This document shows, piece after piece, positions 9,301 through 17,100 of a stretch of DNA of 34,080 nucleotides. The first letter of the stretch is position 1; every line of letters starts with the position of its first letter. The position numbers and the translations under genes were made by a program. Below the pieces are notes generated by a model that saw nothing but the letters and a program-made list of their open reading frames with translations, did no database searches and was not told the DNA's origin. The DNA comes from Verrucomicrobiota bacterium (GTDB taxonomy: Bacteria > Verrucomicrobiota > Lentisphaeria > JABSQK01 > JAJFLO01): assembly GCA_021772615.1 (NCBI GenBank), contig JAJFLQ010000135.1, forward strand, positions 1 through 34,080, in the 5' to 3' direction.

Positions 9301-10955
9301 ATTACACCGCACTGCTCACCATAACACATAACGATACCGACGAGAATCCGGTGACCATCACGGTTGACATTGCTGTCGGCCCGGATCCCGAGTTGCGTCT
9401 TCCGAATACGACCGAGTCGGTATCCATAGACTTCGGCCAGTTGCTTGCGAAGGCATTCCGAATCGAGAATATCGGTGCGGGGTCACTCGGTATTGACGTA
9501 ACAGAGAACGTCCCATGGATCACAGACTTTGTGCTCACCGACGTCGTCGGCCCCGGCGGTTTCATTGATGTCGCCTACACCATCGACACAACCAATTTGT
9601 CCGGGGGCGTGCACACCGGGGTGATCCAGATTTCATCAAACGATGGTGATCACACATTCACGATTCAGCTTTCGGTCCTGGCGCCTGTTGTTCGCCTGTC
9701 TACGAATACAATTACCCGCACCCTGTTCGAAGAACTCACCGAAACCCGACCGATCGTTATCAATAACGACGGTCTCAGCTTGCTTACCGTCAACGCGATC
9801 GGCCTTGACACCATCCCGTGGTTGAGCGTCGCTCAATCCGGCGTCTCTGTTGTTTCGGGGGGCGCACAAACCCTGACATTCACCTTCGACGCATCCGGGC
9901 TGGCCGCCGGCACGATGCTGTCGGACACGTTTCAGATCATGCACAACGACCCGTTTCGAGCGACCGAAACCATCACCGCCTCGATCGACGTTATCGAAGG
10001 TGCCAAGATCGTGTCAGTGACGCTCGACAGTGACATCGGATATCAACCCGGCGAAACGATTACGGCCACGCAAATCTTCTCGACACCGACGTCGTCGCAG
10101 TCCGTAAATGTCGACACGCGCATCGTCGATGCAGCGTCAATGGAAATAGCCCTTGTCACCAATAATCGCGTGCTGAACCTCGGCGCCGGCAACACATTCG
10201 ACAGCACGATCGTGGTCCCCGGCGAGACCGCTCCGGGTACGTACCGGTTGGAAACCGTCATTCGCGACGGCGTCTCCAATCAGATACACGATGCTGACGA
10301 GGTCGCGTTCGCCGTTGGCACACCGGTGCTTGACGTTGCACCGGCGAGCTTCGATTTTGCGGATACCGCAGTGGGTGGTGAGGCAACAACTGATATAACG
10401 ATTGCCAACACAGGCGATCTGGCACTCACATTCACAGCTACGCCCCCTGCCCTGCCCTTTACCGTCAGCGCGACGTCCGGAACTGTCGAACCCGGCAACG
10501 ATGTCGCGATAACCGTCACATTCAGCCCGACGGTAGCAGGCTCGTTCGCAGACGATCTGATCATCGCATCCAATGCCGGCAACGTCACCGTGCCGTTGAC
10601 AGGTCTATCATCTGAGGCGGCGATAGCCGTTGCGCCGCAGTTCATTGTCGAGACACTTGACTTCAGCAACCTGCGTATGGTCGACGTTACCATAACGAAT
10701 ACTGGATCGGGCGAACTGGTCTACAATCTGTCTGTCCAGACGGGACAAATTGAACCCGATTGGATCACGCTTTCCAAGAGCGGCGGCACGCTCGGTGCCG
10801 GCAGTGAAGATCTGGTAACGGTTGCGTTCCAGACCAACGACGATCCCATTTCGTACGCTGCGGATCTGATCATCAATACCAACGATCCGCAGAATCCGCA
10901 GATCACGGTTCCGGTAGCTCTCGACACCGAGAAACTCAGCGAGGTGTGCGAATGA
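3..10955 (+). CDS. Giant multidomain surface/extracellular protein with nested LamG, ASH and BACON domains (5' partial)
   Basis: The frame is open from the first base to a TGA at 10953-10955, giving at least 3,650 codons. A GTG at 6 could be read as a start, but the frame continues upstream and the GTG lies inside a jelly-roll domain with no signal peptide, so I treat the gene as cut at its 5' end. Domain order: jelly-roll; VGDGTFG[LamG1]-ASH-ASH; VGDGTFG[LamG2]-ASH-ASH; VGDGTFG[LamG3]; BACON[LamG4]; ASH; BACON; ASH; BACON[LamG5]; ASH; BACON[LamG6]; ASH; three BACON-like; macroglobulin-like Ig; ASH; BACON; stop. I see no catalytic domain, membrane segment, sorting motif or outer-membrane barrel, and the protein stops about a dozen residues after the last BACON strand (tail LSEVCE). 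Families of this kind mediate binding and adhesion outside the cell; the exact role is unknown. The stop overlaps the start of the next giant gene. Confidence 0.93.
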   Translation, partial: SVCGSLGMMGGFGLFGAGAATEKTFADLAAGTYRVTFNFYHIDSWDNEQGQLFWNDDLVWSRNVVVSGANICGAGFGDDGVLLPRASVLVSHDGGDATLRFTSNLNTNPTDESWGVNDIRVFPQTAGAAGGTAVALIGLQTDADAPLSPFIPASPTGLPYTIVISDATVDGRGIPADTIIAIRDGDVGVGISPAVNSGASLHVDGSGDFFQVANHDTLNPSTQLTVEAWVKTTDGGASKTIVAHTNGCASTGYLLWLNENSVGAGRPSLWIGAGPWLDADISIHDGEWHHVAGTYDGSTSRIYVDGVLRNSGARSGNLTSTSTLQIGGSTFCGGELNGNIDDVRIWNTALTAAEINARMNLALTGIETGLVGYWRFDGNGNGSSSNEHDGTFGGNANATGEVSPVVSRGRQITVWQGDTAHGLEGFTPGNAIAFSARMTWFGELLEFDVIPTFIQGDGTFGWPPFTVADLAITTGLAPAIATSATFLNFPATIINTASPLTFEISNTGNATLELTDVSSDNPTFGFTVDETLLEAGGSTSVTVTFTPTTVANHSGTITIQSDDPEFPEISVGLQGVGVPTVSPHLSTSPTQLQFGSVSAGGSRSLSFSIINTGSGELSVTGISSANAEFTVSGATSFSLFPNQVRSTSITFSPQTAGAFASTVTVTSNAGSVTIPVIGTAIGGHFGTPAATGRPYTIVVDDVDVNGFDLDPNGEVGVFDGETLVGVAGPAAHALVLDGSGDYMEVPDSASLDMDNAVTFETWLYVESITETFDAVVGKGGRNYTMWLHINGFIHFSYTNTGGSNITLDSPNGSISQQTWHHVACVLDAAAGIMNIYIDGQLAASRAPAGAPRPSASTFRIGNNLDGSTGNFLHGRIDDVRVWSAARTETEINEFMDKRAVFNHPDLAANWTFDDGAARDRTRNSNDGELFGNAALIRGGTSGGAINITAWEGLDLNSDDVFDVPGFTTGNPISFRLFTTIFDSVVELPAAAVFSVGDGTFGNGQFAVASLTADSGLEPDISIDTNRLFVGQVEINQTIQAGFTIANTGNSPLQVSVGDDSPVFSADVTETLIPATDDILVAVTFAPTTPGNFTGVLTVTSSDPDQPVITIALEGFALPAGVPGIRLSRDSLSFVPVESGQTATLEFHVINAGTAPLVINNIVSTSSAFTVEPTAFTLQNTNDNQAISVTFQPDATGFFGAALTVTSNGGSRTAFASGVGHDAHFTPVAPTGLPYHIIISQFELQDLLNVGDEIAVFDDDLVVGAAIVGANGAALDLDGNGDFIEAPDDASLDLAGEQFTLEAWVNITSFAGDARCILGKIGWSDSSNWSYNMHILDTGVLHSNFVNTAGTSFPLNSPNQVGTGWHHVAATYDGAVSRLYIDGVEATSLSASGSIRQNGHPVRIGAWWSPDTNYFNGLIDDVRIWNVARDAEDIAASMRAVSATTPGLMALWRFDLSLDDATAHRNTASLFGNATLGGPPPVFNDDFLQLSAWEANAAALPDINGFIAGNPMTFKVNTTINGFPVEWNATPTFLIGDGTFGDGAFTLVDLDPVTPDISVTPESFFVPIAEPNSTTRTLTITNDGDDELVFDVDVIAGSSLHLQGDIMDSSFTGNLTVWSVSGWIFDDGSKGGWRAIFQTDAGSDTALYIEPSNFLQFWPGAASTAVIPANTWVHVAVTNDGGTIRYYVNGVPAGTAGAVAGINKFQVGGFGSGDPERFFGFIDEVRFYDGVLSELEINEAMTSTLPGDTAGLVLYWNFDDGTATDLSGSGLHGILLGNSSIVATNAPISTWLTAMPTFGAIGPGNSLDVTVSIDTAGLFDAVYPGSIVVTNNTPNESPIVVPVTLNVTADAQISASPTSLDFDEVLVGQSADLTFTVTNIGADDMTITSLTPQGDVGFSLGGSESFPVVVAPLATHVFTVTFTPVTGAAVTDTLVITSDAINDPAFEIALSGTGLTPPDMDVQPTSFTATLEAGSFTNQAITVSNSGQAELEYVVVGMIPWVSLSQSSGTVATGEDEEITATVSAIGLIAGDYVETLIFRAVNPDDTENPFEEIPFTFNLTVTGQPEITVPDLVDFGVVDVGASGSIDVAIVNSGADELTLSALSSSSPVFTFTGQATATIPPDPANVLNIHTITVHFTPVDDNVANGILTISSDAANGAERQIVLTGSGSFPPDIQLNPTEFTEVLNSGDVVARTLTVTNQGTEQLDFEIQLSDPGRTALALDGSGDYVSVPNSSDLSVTEALTIETWLYLEEATNEFIAAKESTAEGPYRLWIDGNGDLTFRLNGTMEITAATKPQLQTWTHVAATFDGSAMRLYQNGDLDAEAVFTPFPVAVNTSNLRIGRSFSSQFLHGQLDEFRLWNVAKNQSQIQAEMDQSLRGNESGLVLYYRFDGSLAGSATDLTAFGHNGSFFGNPERVASQIPINDFLTVTPLMGSVGGNDALDVALTIDSTGLKSNLYQQTLQITSNDPDLPTVDVPVTMTVVGQGQITASASALTFSDTFIGVTNSLALTLTNDGSEPLSVFEWNFSSADFSVSDIIAEVAEFSSQTVNIFFSPTIDGAISGTLTILNNSANDTEFTIDLSGVGVQPPIISVDPTQFNVNLDAGASDTRQLTVDNNGGSPLSYTIISEAGGDGGNAVAFSSGFGVITSPVEFDQTLLTIESWVKPDDTTTEVGTTVFARVNQSGGILYAFRLWSGSTGQLAQSGYEIIVGSATSGPVPFAFVPEDWVHAALVVAPPVAQLFVNGSSVFVMIISDLDHSESGDFIVGSDGQNNPFFGELDELRIWNGTRSETDINTARNAILLGNEASLLGYFNVDLAAPGQTVIADLSPTGRSLTLQGNAIVSASDAPVTDATGTGVDWLSLSGNSGAIAPGAAADAITLGFDTGDLGFGTVFNRLFVSSNDVVNGFITVPVTLSINAPAISLSTQLLAFGNVRTDGFGERTLTVFNVGNRDLEITDHSVTGDGFSLDAPAAPITIAPAASAEIVVRFESAVAGTFGGTLALESNAGDRSATLTATAFVPLPEITLSATNVTIAVDENMSAAGTLSVANDGEADLIIASITSDLPWVSVAPDDANLGIAPAASQDFAVAADATGILPGNYTALLTITHNDTDENPVTITVDIAVGPDPELRLPNTTESVSIDFGQLLAKAFRIENIGAGSLGIDVTENVPWITDFVLTDVVGPGGFIDVAYTIDTTNLSGGVHTGVIQISSNDGDHTFTIQLSVLAPVVRLSTNTITRTLFEELTETRPIVINNDGLSLLTVNAIGLDTIPWLSVAQSGVSVVSGGAQTLTFTFDASGLAAGTMLSDTFQIMHNDPFRATETITASIDVIEGAKIVSVTLDSDIGYQPGETITATQIFSTPTSSQSVNVDTRIVDAASMEIALVTNNRVLNLGAGNTFDSTIVVPGETAPGTYRLETVIRDGVSNQIHDADEVAFAVGTPVLDVAPASFDFADTAVGGEATTDITIANTGDLALTFTATPPALPFTVSATSGTVEPGNDVAITVTFSPTVAGSFADDLIIASNAGNVTVPLTGLSSEAAIAVAPQFIVETLDFSNLRMVDVTITNTGSGELVYNLSVQTGQIEPDWITLSKSGGTLGAGSEDLVTVAFQTNDDPISYAADLIINTNDPQNPQITVPVALDTEKLSEVCE
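438..2048 (+). repeat. Super-repeat 1 of protein 1: VGDGTFG domain with inserted LamG, then two ASH domains
   Basis: The host domain begins with PTGLPYTIVIS (438-590), is interrupted by LamG1 (591-1220; VDGSGDFFQV, WHHVAGTYDG, IDDVRIWN landmarks) and resumes with ITVWQGD through QGDGTFGW (1221-1419). Two ASH domains follow (1434-1735 and 1749-2048; ISNTGNATLEL, VTFTPTT, NTGSGELSV). LamG1 contains two Cys (NGCAS and TFCGG) that could pair. Family knowledge: LamG/Laminin_G_3 domains are concanavalin-like beta-sandwiches that often bind sugars, proteins or calcium. Confidence 0.8.
2049..3665 (+). repeat. Super-repeat 2 of protein 1: VGDGTFG domain with inserted LamG, then two ASH domains
   Basis: Same plan as the preceding unit and nearly the same length (1,617 against 1,611 bases). 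Host first half 2058-2192 (TGRPYTIVVDD, EVGVFDGETLVG); LamG2 2193-2825 (LDGSGDYMEVPD, WHHVACVLDA, IDDVRVWS); host second half 2826-3030 (INITAWEG, VGDGTFGNG); ASH domains 3054-3353 and 3366-3665 (IANTGNSPLQV, VINAGTAPLVI). The DNA of the copies has diverged widely, so this is an old duplication rather than a recent tandem expansion. Confidence 0.8.
3666..4650 (+). repeat. Third VGDGTFG domain with inserted LamG (protein 1)
   Basis: Host first half 3669-3812 (PTGLPYHIIIS, GDEIAVFDDDLVVGA); LamG3 3813-4445 (LDLDGNGDFIEAPDD, WHHVAATYDG, IDDVRIWNVARD); host second half 4446-4650 (LQLSAWEAN, GFIAGNPMTFKV, IGDGTFGDG). Unlike the first two units it is not followed by two ASH domains; a BACON domain comes directly after, marking the change of architecture in the protein. 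Confidence 0.8.
4659..5543 (+). repeat. BACON-type domain with inserted LamG4 (protein 1)
   Basis: The first BACON strands (ISVTPESFFVP, TLTITNDGDDELVFDV; 4659-4790) are interrupted by LamG4 (4791-5357; WVHVAVTNDGG, FIDEVRFYDG), and the domain resumes with TWLTAMPTFGAIGPG and finishes with NNTPNESPIVVPVTLNV (5358-5543). LamG4 is shorter than the other LamG copies and its first strand is less standard. The break falls just before the Trp-containing strand that marks BACON domains. Confidence 0.72.
5550..6512 (+). repeat. ASH - BACON - ASH triplet without insertion (protein 1)
   Basis: ASH 5550-5864 (LDFDEVLVGQSADLTFTVTN, VTFTPVTG, LSGTGL); BACON 5874-6188 (ITVSNSGQAELEYVV, PWVSLSQSSGTVATG, uninterrupted); ASH 6192-6512 (VDFGVVDVGASGSIDVAIVN, VHFTPVDD, LTGSGS). 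The intact BACON copy is the reference that shows where LamG sits in the interrupted copies. Confidence 0.75.
6516..7451 (+). repeat. BACON-type domain with inserted LamG5 (protein 1)
   Basis: BACON first half 6516-6650 (LTVTNQGTEQLDFEI); LamG5 6651-7262 (LALDGSGDYVSVPNSSDL, WTHVAATFDGSA, LDEFRLWNVAKN, LYYRFDGS); BACON second half 7263-7451 (FLTVTPLMGSVGG, LQITSNDPDLPTVDVPVTM). LamG5 has the most standard opening of the six copies together with LamG2. Confidence 0.77.
7458..8756 (+). repeat. ASH domain followed by BACON with inserted LamG6 (protein 1)
   Basis: ASH 7458-7760 (LTFSDTFIGVTNSLALTLTN, IFFSPTID, LSGVGV). BACON first half 7764-7901 (LTVDNNGGSPLSYTI); LamG6 7902-8552 (LTIESWVKPDD, LDELRIWNGTRSETDINTA); BACON second half 8553-8756 (VDWLSLSGNSGAIAPG, FVSSNDVVNGFITVPVTLS). 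A short Gly-rich linker (EAGGDGGN) leads into LamG6. Confidence 0.75.
8760..9995 (+). repeat. ASH followed by three uninterrupted BACON-like domains (protein 1)
   Basis: ASH 8760-9062 (LAFGNVRTDGFGERTLTVFN). BACON-like 9069-9380 (LPWVSVAPDDANLGIAP, LLTITHNDTDENPV); 9387-9680 (VPWITDFVLTDVVGPGG, IQISSNDGDHTF); 9684-9995 (IPWLSVAQSGVSVVSGG, FQIMHNDPF). The (I/V/L)-P-W strand is kept in all three and none carries an insertion. Confidence 0.7.
9996..10319 (+). other. Macroglobulin-like / bacterial Ig-like domain (protein 1)
   Basis: About 108 residues unlike the ASH/BACON domains around it: IVSVTLDSDIGYQPGETITA near its start and APGTYRLETVIRD near its end. This is the pattern of Ig-like domains resembling the MG2 domain of alpha-2-macroglobulins. 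Only one copy occurs. The assignment rests on these motifs alone. Confidence 0.4.
10323..10955 (+). repeat. C-terminal ASH and BACON-like pair of protein 1
   Basis: ASH 10323-10616 (FDFADTAVGGEATTDITIAN, VTFSPTVAG). BACON-like 10617-10925 (ITNTGSGELVYNL, PDWITLSKSGGTLGAGSE, IINTNDPQNPQITVPVAL). The protein stops after a short tail, TEKLSEVCE. There is no hydrophobic anchor, LPXTG, PEP-CTERM or recognisable type IX secretion C-terminal domain, so surface retention, if any, must depend on the missing N terminus or on partners. Confidence 0.65.
10941..10946 (+). promoter_or_regulatory. Ribosome binding site GAGGTG of the second giant gene, with ATGA stop/start overlap
   Basis: GAGGTG ends five bases before ATG 10952, good Shine-Dalgarno spacing. 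It lies inside the last codons of the upstream gene, whose TGA (10953-10955) overlaps the ATG. This fixes the start of the downstream gene and points to translational coupling, so that ribosomes finishing the first giant protein can re-initiate on the second. No promoter or terminator separates the two genes. Confidence 0.8.
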
Positions 10956-11149
10956 CCAGGCTGATTTCAAGACTGCGTCAAGCCATGCCTGAACGCACGC
11001 TGCGTGGCGGATCATCGGGAGCGGCTCCGTCAGATCACTCCCGTCAGATCCGTCCAACACGTCAGATACGGTTCAGCCGGTTGCGTGTGGCCGCCACGGT
11101 GGTGCTTCTGCACGTGTGCATCCTCGCCGCATTGCCAATACAGGCTGCA
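10952..11149 (+). other. Long signal peptide of giant protein 2
   Basis: Residues 1-45 are Arg-rich (RLISRLR, RQIRPTRQIR). They are followed by a hydrophobic core VAATVVLLHVCILAAL (46-61) and IQAA-S, which fits signal peptidase I cleavage after Ala66. The n-region is unusually long. An internal ATG at 10985 (Met12) would shorten it, but the ribosome site and the gene overlap favour 10952. An uncleaved signal anchor is the alternative. Confidence 0.7.
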
Positions 11150-14100
11150 TCGATCAACACGATCACATTGGTAACCCCGCCGCGGGCGGGCGACACGACA
11201 CTGACGGTCGACGTGGCACTGTCGGACCTGGGCCTGGACGTCACGGCGATAGACATTGCCGTCACGACCGCGGGCATCGACGCGTATCTGGACCGTTCAG
11301 GTGAATCGGCTCTCACCCGCTCGAGCGTGATAAACGGCGATGTATTCTCGCAGCTCCGCGAAAACATGGAGCATACCGATTTTGCCGACGCGCAGATCGC
11401 GGGTGCGTCGGGCAGCGGCAACTATCAGCAGGTCATTACGCTTTCAAATGCCCTGACAGCCGGCTCGGTTATATATGTTGCGGCCATGACGGTCGTCAGC
11501 GGGTCCTCGGATGCCGACGCTGCGGCGCGCGACGGTATTTTTACAGTCGACCGCACAGCCCCGTTCGTCGATGATCTCGATGTGCTGTTTGTTGCCACCG
11601 ACAACAGCTTTCTGGCGACCGCGGCCGTTTCCGGCGCCGACGACGTCGCCACGGTCACATTCGACATGGTCGGTACACTGCCGTCCATTCTGATTCAGGA
11701 ACGCGGGGTGATCGACACGATCAACTCCGTACTCATTGAGCGCGAACAATCCTTCCCTGTCGCCGCGCCCGGACAATCCGATTTCAGCGCTGTTTACCAT
11801 GTCCGCGAAGACGCGCTGTTCACCAACGAGAATGTCATGTACCTGCTGATAACCGCAACCGACAAACTCGGCAACGTCCGCACCCATTCCGAAGTGTTCC
11901 CGGTCAATACCATCGTCCCACTGGACATCGAGTCGGTGACACTCACGCCCCAGGACATAGAGCTTGACGGCTTCGGAATCGGTGTGCAACTGCAGCTTAC
12001 CGGAAATTTGCCGGGCGGCGGCACGCTTGATCTCACCCAGGCTGCGGGCATCCGCTATCGCAGTACCGATACGGACCGGGCCATTGTCAACGAGAACGGC
12101 CTGGTGACCGGGATCTCGCAGGGCGACGCGACCATCCGCGTCGAATTCGCCGGATTCGAAGCGGAGACAGACGTCAACGTCGGCAATCTCTCCGCGTTGT
12201 TGTCACTGGCGGTCATCAACGGCCCGATAATACTTAACTCCGTCGGGGACACATTTCAGCTTGCGGTCGAAGGAACGATCCTGAACGATCAGAAGATCGG
12301 CATTACCGCACCGGTATATCAGACGACCTATACGATTGCAGACACAACCATCGCCGAGGTCACGGTCGACGGGTTAATCCAGTCGCTTTTGCCCGGAGAG
12401 ACCGAGGTTGTGATCGGCAACGCTGCATTTCCCGCTGCATTCCAGCGCCTCCCGGTCGTCGTGCTCGACGGGCCGCCGCAGATTACGGTGGATTCGAGCC
12501 GCGGCAGCGTGCCTGAGGGCCGCGATGTACGGATCACCGCCACCGTGACCGATGACCTCGGCATCGACGGCATTGCGGGCGTTCGCTTCTTTGCCGACGA
12601 CGTACCGGTCCACGTGGATACGGAATCACCGTTCCAGATCACCTTCCGCGCGCCTGAGCGCCGGGCCGGTACGACGATGCTTGTCTACGCGATCGTCACG
12701 GATATCGCCGGGAACCAAACCCGTTCGGCCACCCTGCGGATCGCCATCACCGACGCGGTTCAAGACGCAACGATGGCATCCGGGGCGCTGTCGTTCTTTA
12801 CCAACGAGGACCATTTGGCCTTCGTCAAGACGCTGGAGGAAGACAACAAGGGTCATTACGTGACCGATTCCACGCCCATTACTCTCGGCGGAAATTTCAT
12901 CGTCGGCTCGATCGTGAACGTGACCATCGAGGCCAGCGATGAGGAATTCGAGCGTGTCGAATTGTTGGTGAACGGTTCGGTGGTGGGGACAAGTCGCGTG
13001 GCGCGGCCGCTACGATACTTCCCGCCGGGCAACTCGGGCTCGCCGGACGCCGAAGTGGCGGTCGAATTCTCGCACCAGATCACCTATGTCATTCCGCGCG
13101 CCGAAGTTGGTCGTAACATGGTCCTGACGGCTCGCGGCACGAAGGGTGATCTTACGTTGATCTCCGATGCGGCAATCATCCAGGCGGTTGCGGACAGACC
13201 GCCGCGCATCGCCATTACCTCGCACGCCGACCAGCAGGGCATTCGGGACAACGCCGTCCACACGATTCGGGCAACCGTGACAGACGACCTCATGCCGTAC
13301 GGCGCCAAAGTCGTATTTTACGTCAACGAGGTGCTCCACGACACCGTCGACGACCGAACCACAACAGCCGCTGTGCGTGACGCCATCGCCACTGCCGGCA
13401 GCCGATCCTACTCTACCACGCTCGACGTGCCGGAAAACGCCTTCGGGCAACGCTTTGATATCCGTGCAGAAGTGACAGACATTGCCGGGCACATTGCAAA
13501 TTCCGAGGTCGTGACGCTTCGCATTCAGCCGAATCAGGCGCCGCAGATACGGCTCGTGGAACCACTCGCGGGTGCGGACGTGATCGGCGGCAGCCTGGTC
13601 TCGCTGGAGGCCAGCGTCGTGGATGACGGCCCCGTCGGCCCGGTCAACTTTTTTGTAAACGGAGAGCGCGTCGCGATCAGCAACGGCATGATAAACTGGC
13701 GCGTGCCCGCAAGCTTCATTGGACAAATGATCACAGTAACGGCGCGCGCAACGGATGACGGCGGGCTCGTTTCGGAAGCAACCGCTGTCATCAATGTGAT
13801 TGGCGACGACGTCCCACCGGCGATTGCGATCTCGGTACCGACCAATGGCGCCAAGATCATCGAGACACAGAATATCCGACTGTTGATGGGCGGTTTCGAC
13901 AACATCGGCGTGGATCTGGTTGAGCTTTTTGTCAACGACGACGTCGTACCGTTTTTCACCGCAACCGGCACTGAAGTGAGCCGGAATACCGACAACACCT
14001 TCATACTCTCGGCACAATACGACAAGTCGAACTACATGCAGGGAGACCGCCTTCGATTCCACGCGATTGCAACGGATGCGGCCGGGAATTCGAGTGAGAG

Positions 14101-17100
14101 CGCGATCATAACGGTCGACATTGTGGCCGCGAGTTTTGCCCCCGTCGACATTTCAATCGTCGTGCCGGAAGACGGCGCGCAGGTCTATCAGGGAAATACG
14201 GTCGACGTCCTGACAACGACGCCGGCCGGTGCGCCGATCGAGAAGGTCGAGCTGCTCCTGAACGGCGAATTGGCCGCGATACCCAACAACCCGGATTTCA
14301 GAAAACCGTATCAATTCCAATTTACCCCTCCGGCGGGTATCGAAGACGAATTTATCGAGATCACGGTGCGCGCCACCGACGCGCTCGACTCGGTCGTGAC
14401 CGCCGAGGATTCCGTGGTCATCACCGCGCTGGTCGATGACGAACCGCCGGAGGTTGCGGTCGCGAATCCGACCAACCTTTCACGCGTGATCGCGGGCAAT
14501 GTCGTTACCTTTACTGCACTTGTGTCGGACAATATTGCTCTTGAACCGGCAGGCGATGCGTTCAGCCGGGTCGAATTCTTCGTGGACGGACAGCCCCTGG
14601 CAACGGATCAGGACGGTGAGCTGGTTGAGTCGGTATTCACGCGTTACACCACCAGCTGGACGCCGGAGCTGACGGCAGGCGAAACGACGCGCACGGTGAC
14701 GCTTGCGGTGCAGGCATTCGACACAAACGGCCTGGCGAGCAGTTTGTTTGAGATCACGGTGCAGGTCGACCGCGATCAGCCGCCGGACGTATTTATCACC
14801 GAGCCCCGAGAAAATCGCAGTGTATTCAGCGGCCAGACGATTGAGATCCTCGCAACCATAACCGACGATGTCGGGTTGTTCGCACCGGGTGAGGATGACC
14901 CGGCGAATCCACGCGCGTTCGCCGGCAATGACACGGTCGGCGTCGCCGGCCAGCCCACGAACAAGGCGAACGAATTCCGTTTTGTCGTGCTCGCGCCGGT
15001 TCCCGAAGAACCGCATATCCGTGTAGAAGCGACGGATACTCTGGGACAATCCACGAGTCAACAGATCGCCATCAACGTCATTGCGGACGTACAGCCGCCA
15101 ATCGTGCGTATCGCTTCACCCGCTAGCGGCATCGAGGTACTCGAAACGGACACGATCAGGGTGCAGCTTGCCACCGAAGACAATGTTGGTATCGCCTCCA
15201 TTGAAATTCTCGTGGATGGCGCAAGCGTGACGCCACCGCTTATCCTTACGCAGCCGGATTCATCGGACACGGAAATACTCTTGGTACCGGACCCCAACAC
15301 CTTCGGTCAGCTGATCCGGAAAACCACGACATTCAACACATTCAGCGGGATTCTGGACATACCGCCGGGATCGATTAACAGCCGGCTGCAGATTGCCGCC
15401 GTTGCGACCGATCATGGCAACAATCAAACCACCTCCGCACCGATTTTTATTGATGTCCTCCCGGACACCATCCCGCCGTTCGTTTCCATCGTAAATCCGC
15501 GACCAAGCGACCGATTTTTCGGCACCCGCACGGAAGCGATTAAACCAAAAACCGTAGCGGTCAGCGTCGTTGCCACCGATAATGTCGAGGTCGACATCGT
15601 CAACGTCTTTGCGCAGCTGGGCAATGCCGATCCGGTCGTACTTGAGGAGCCGTATCTGGTCGAGCTGCCGATCGTCAACGTAGAGACGACCCTGACGATT
15701 ACCGCGGACGCCGCGGATATATCGGGAAACACGGCCGTCGCGTTGCCCGTCACCGTACGCATTCTGCCGGCCGAGCAGGATCCCGAGCCCGAACCGCAGC
15801 CGCTCACGGACCAGCCGCCCACGGTGACGATAAATCAGCCGCCGGCTAACAAGACCTTTTTCGAGACCCAGGAATATGCCTTCCGTGCAACAGCATCCGA
15901 CGACCTCGGTGTCACGGGCGTCACGGCGTATGCCGGCGACCTGCCGATCGTCGCCACGGATGCAGAGGAGCACGAGGTAACATTCCAGCTACCGGCGACA
16001 TTCTCATTGCAACACGTCGCCTTGCTCGCGGTCACCGGTGATGATCACACGTTCGAGATCACCCATGGTCTGACTGAGTTCGGCGACAACGCGCTGCTGG
16101 TGCGCATGCCTCCCGGCGGCGTTGCTACCGCCGGCGGCATGTTCGATGTCTCCCTCGGCATGTATCAGAATGCCACAGGGGTCATGGCGGCAATCGACGT
16201 CTCCTTCTTCACCGATGCGACTGGCGCGGCGCCGCAGTTCCTTGCCACCGAGACCAAGGCGTTCGCCCCGGCCGATCTGGATTTCGATTTTTCGATTGGC
16301 CTGCCGGCAGAGGCGACTGCGATCATTCTTGATGTTGCGCTGACGGAGAATGGCGCTCCGTTGCCCTCACCGGTGACACAAATTGTCATCACGCGAGAGG
16401 CCGACCCGGATACGGCGGCAGCCGTAACCATCACGACGGATGCATCAACGTCGACGTTGCTGCGGTCGTCGCGGCTTGTGGTTGAAAACACGGAACTTGT
16501 TGCCGGCGTGACGCATACCGACGCATTCGACTTTGCGATTACCACGGTGCCGGGAACGGGACTGCCGGCGATGAAGCACTTTACCGTGGAAGCGGTCGAC
16601 GCAGCGGATCCGCCTCACGCGGTCTTCGCGGCGCCGCGCTCGATTACGCTCAAGAACGATCTCACTCCGCCCACGGTGGCATTCAACCTGGCGTCGGGGA
16701 CACGTATCATCGAAGGCACAAGCTTCAATCTCAACGTCACCACCGCGGACGCCCTCGGGCTCGACGAACTGGTGTTGCTCTTTAACGGTCAGCTGTTTGA
16801 AACCTTCGCACTCGAAGGCACCGGCGCCACAGTCTCTGAATCATTCGACGTGCCGGACGATGCCGGTGGCGAGATTTGGCAATTTCAGGCGATCGCAACC
16901 GATATCTTCGGAAACACACGGCAATCGTCCGTGATCGAACTCATGATCGTGGACGACGAGCCGCCGGCGGTCTCCTTCCGTCATGTCGACAATGTGTGGA
17001 GCGGCAGGACCAATATCACCGTATTCAACGCCATCTCCGGCACGGAAGTACTGGAAGGCACGCCCGCCGCCATCGCCTTGTCATTCAGCGACGACCTAGG

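Noticed and set aside
438..10952. Tandem DNA repeats or recent gene conversion among LamG/ASH copies
   Set aside because: The copies are alike only in protein motifs; I see no long stretches of near-identical DNA, so no recent expansion is supported.
11028..11067. Three cgtcagat direct repeats as an operator or regulatory site
   Set aside because: They lie inside the signal peptide coding region with unequal spacing (14 and 18 bases) and encode varied residues; chance or codon bias is enough.
13010..14062. 350-codon open frame on the minus strand
   Set aside because: It lies wholly opposite the Ig array of gene 2, its translation shows no domain pattern, and codon structure favours the plus strand. 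It is a shadow produced by GC-rich codons.
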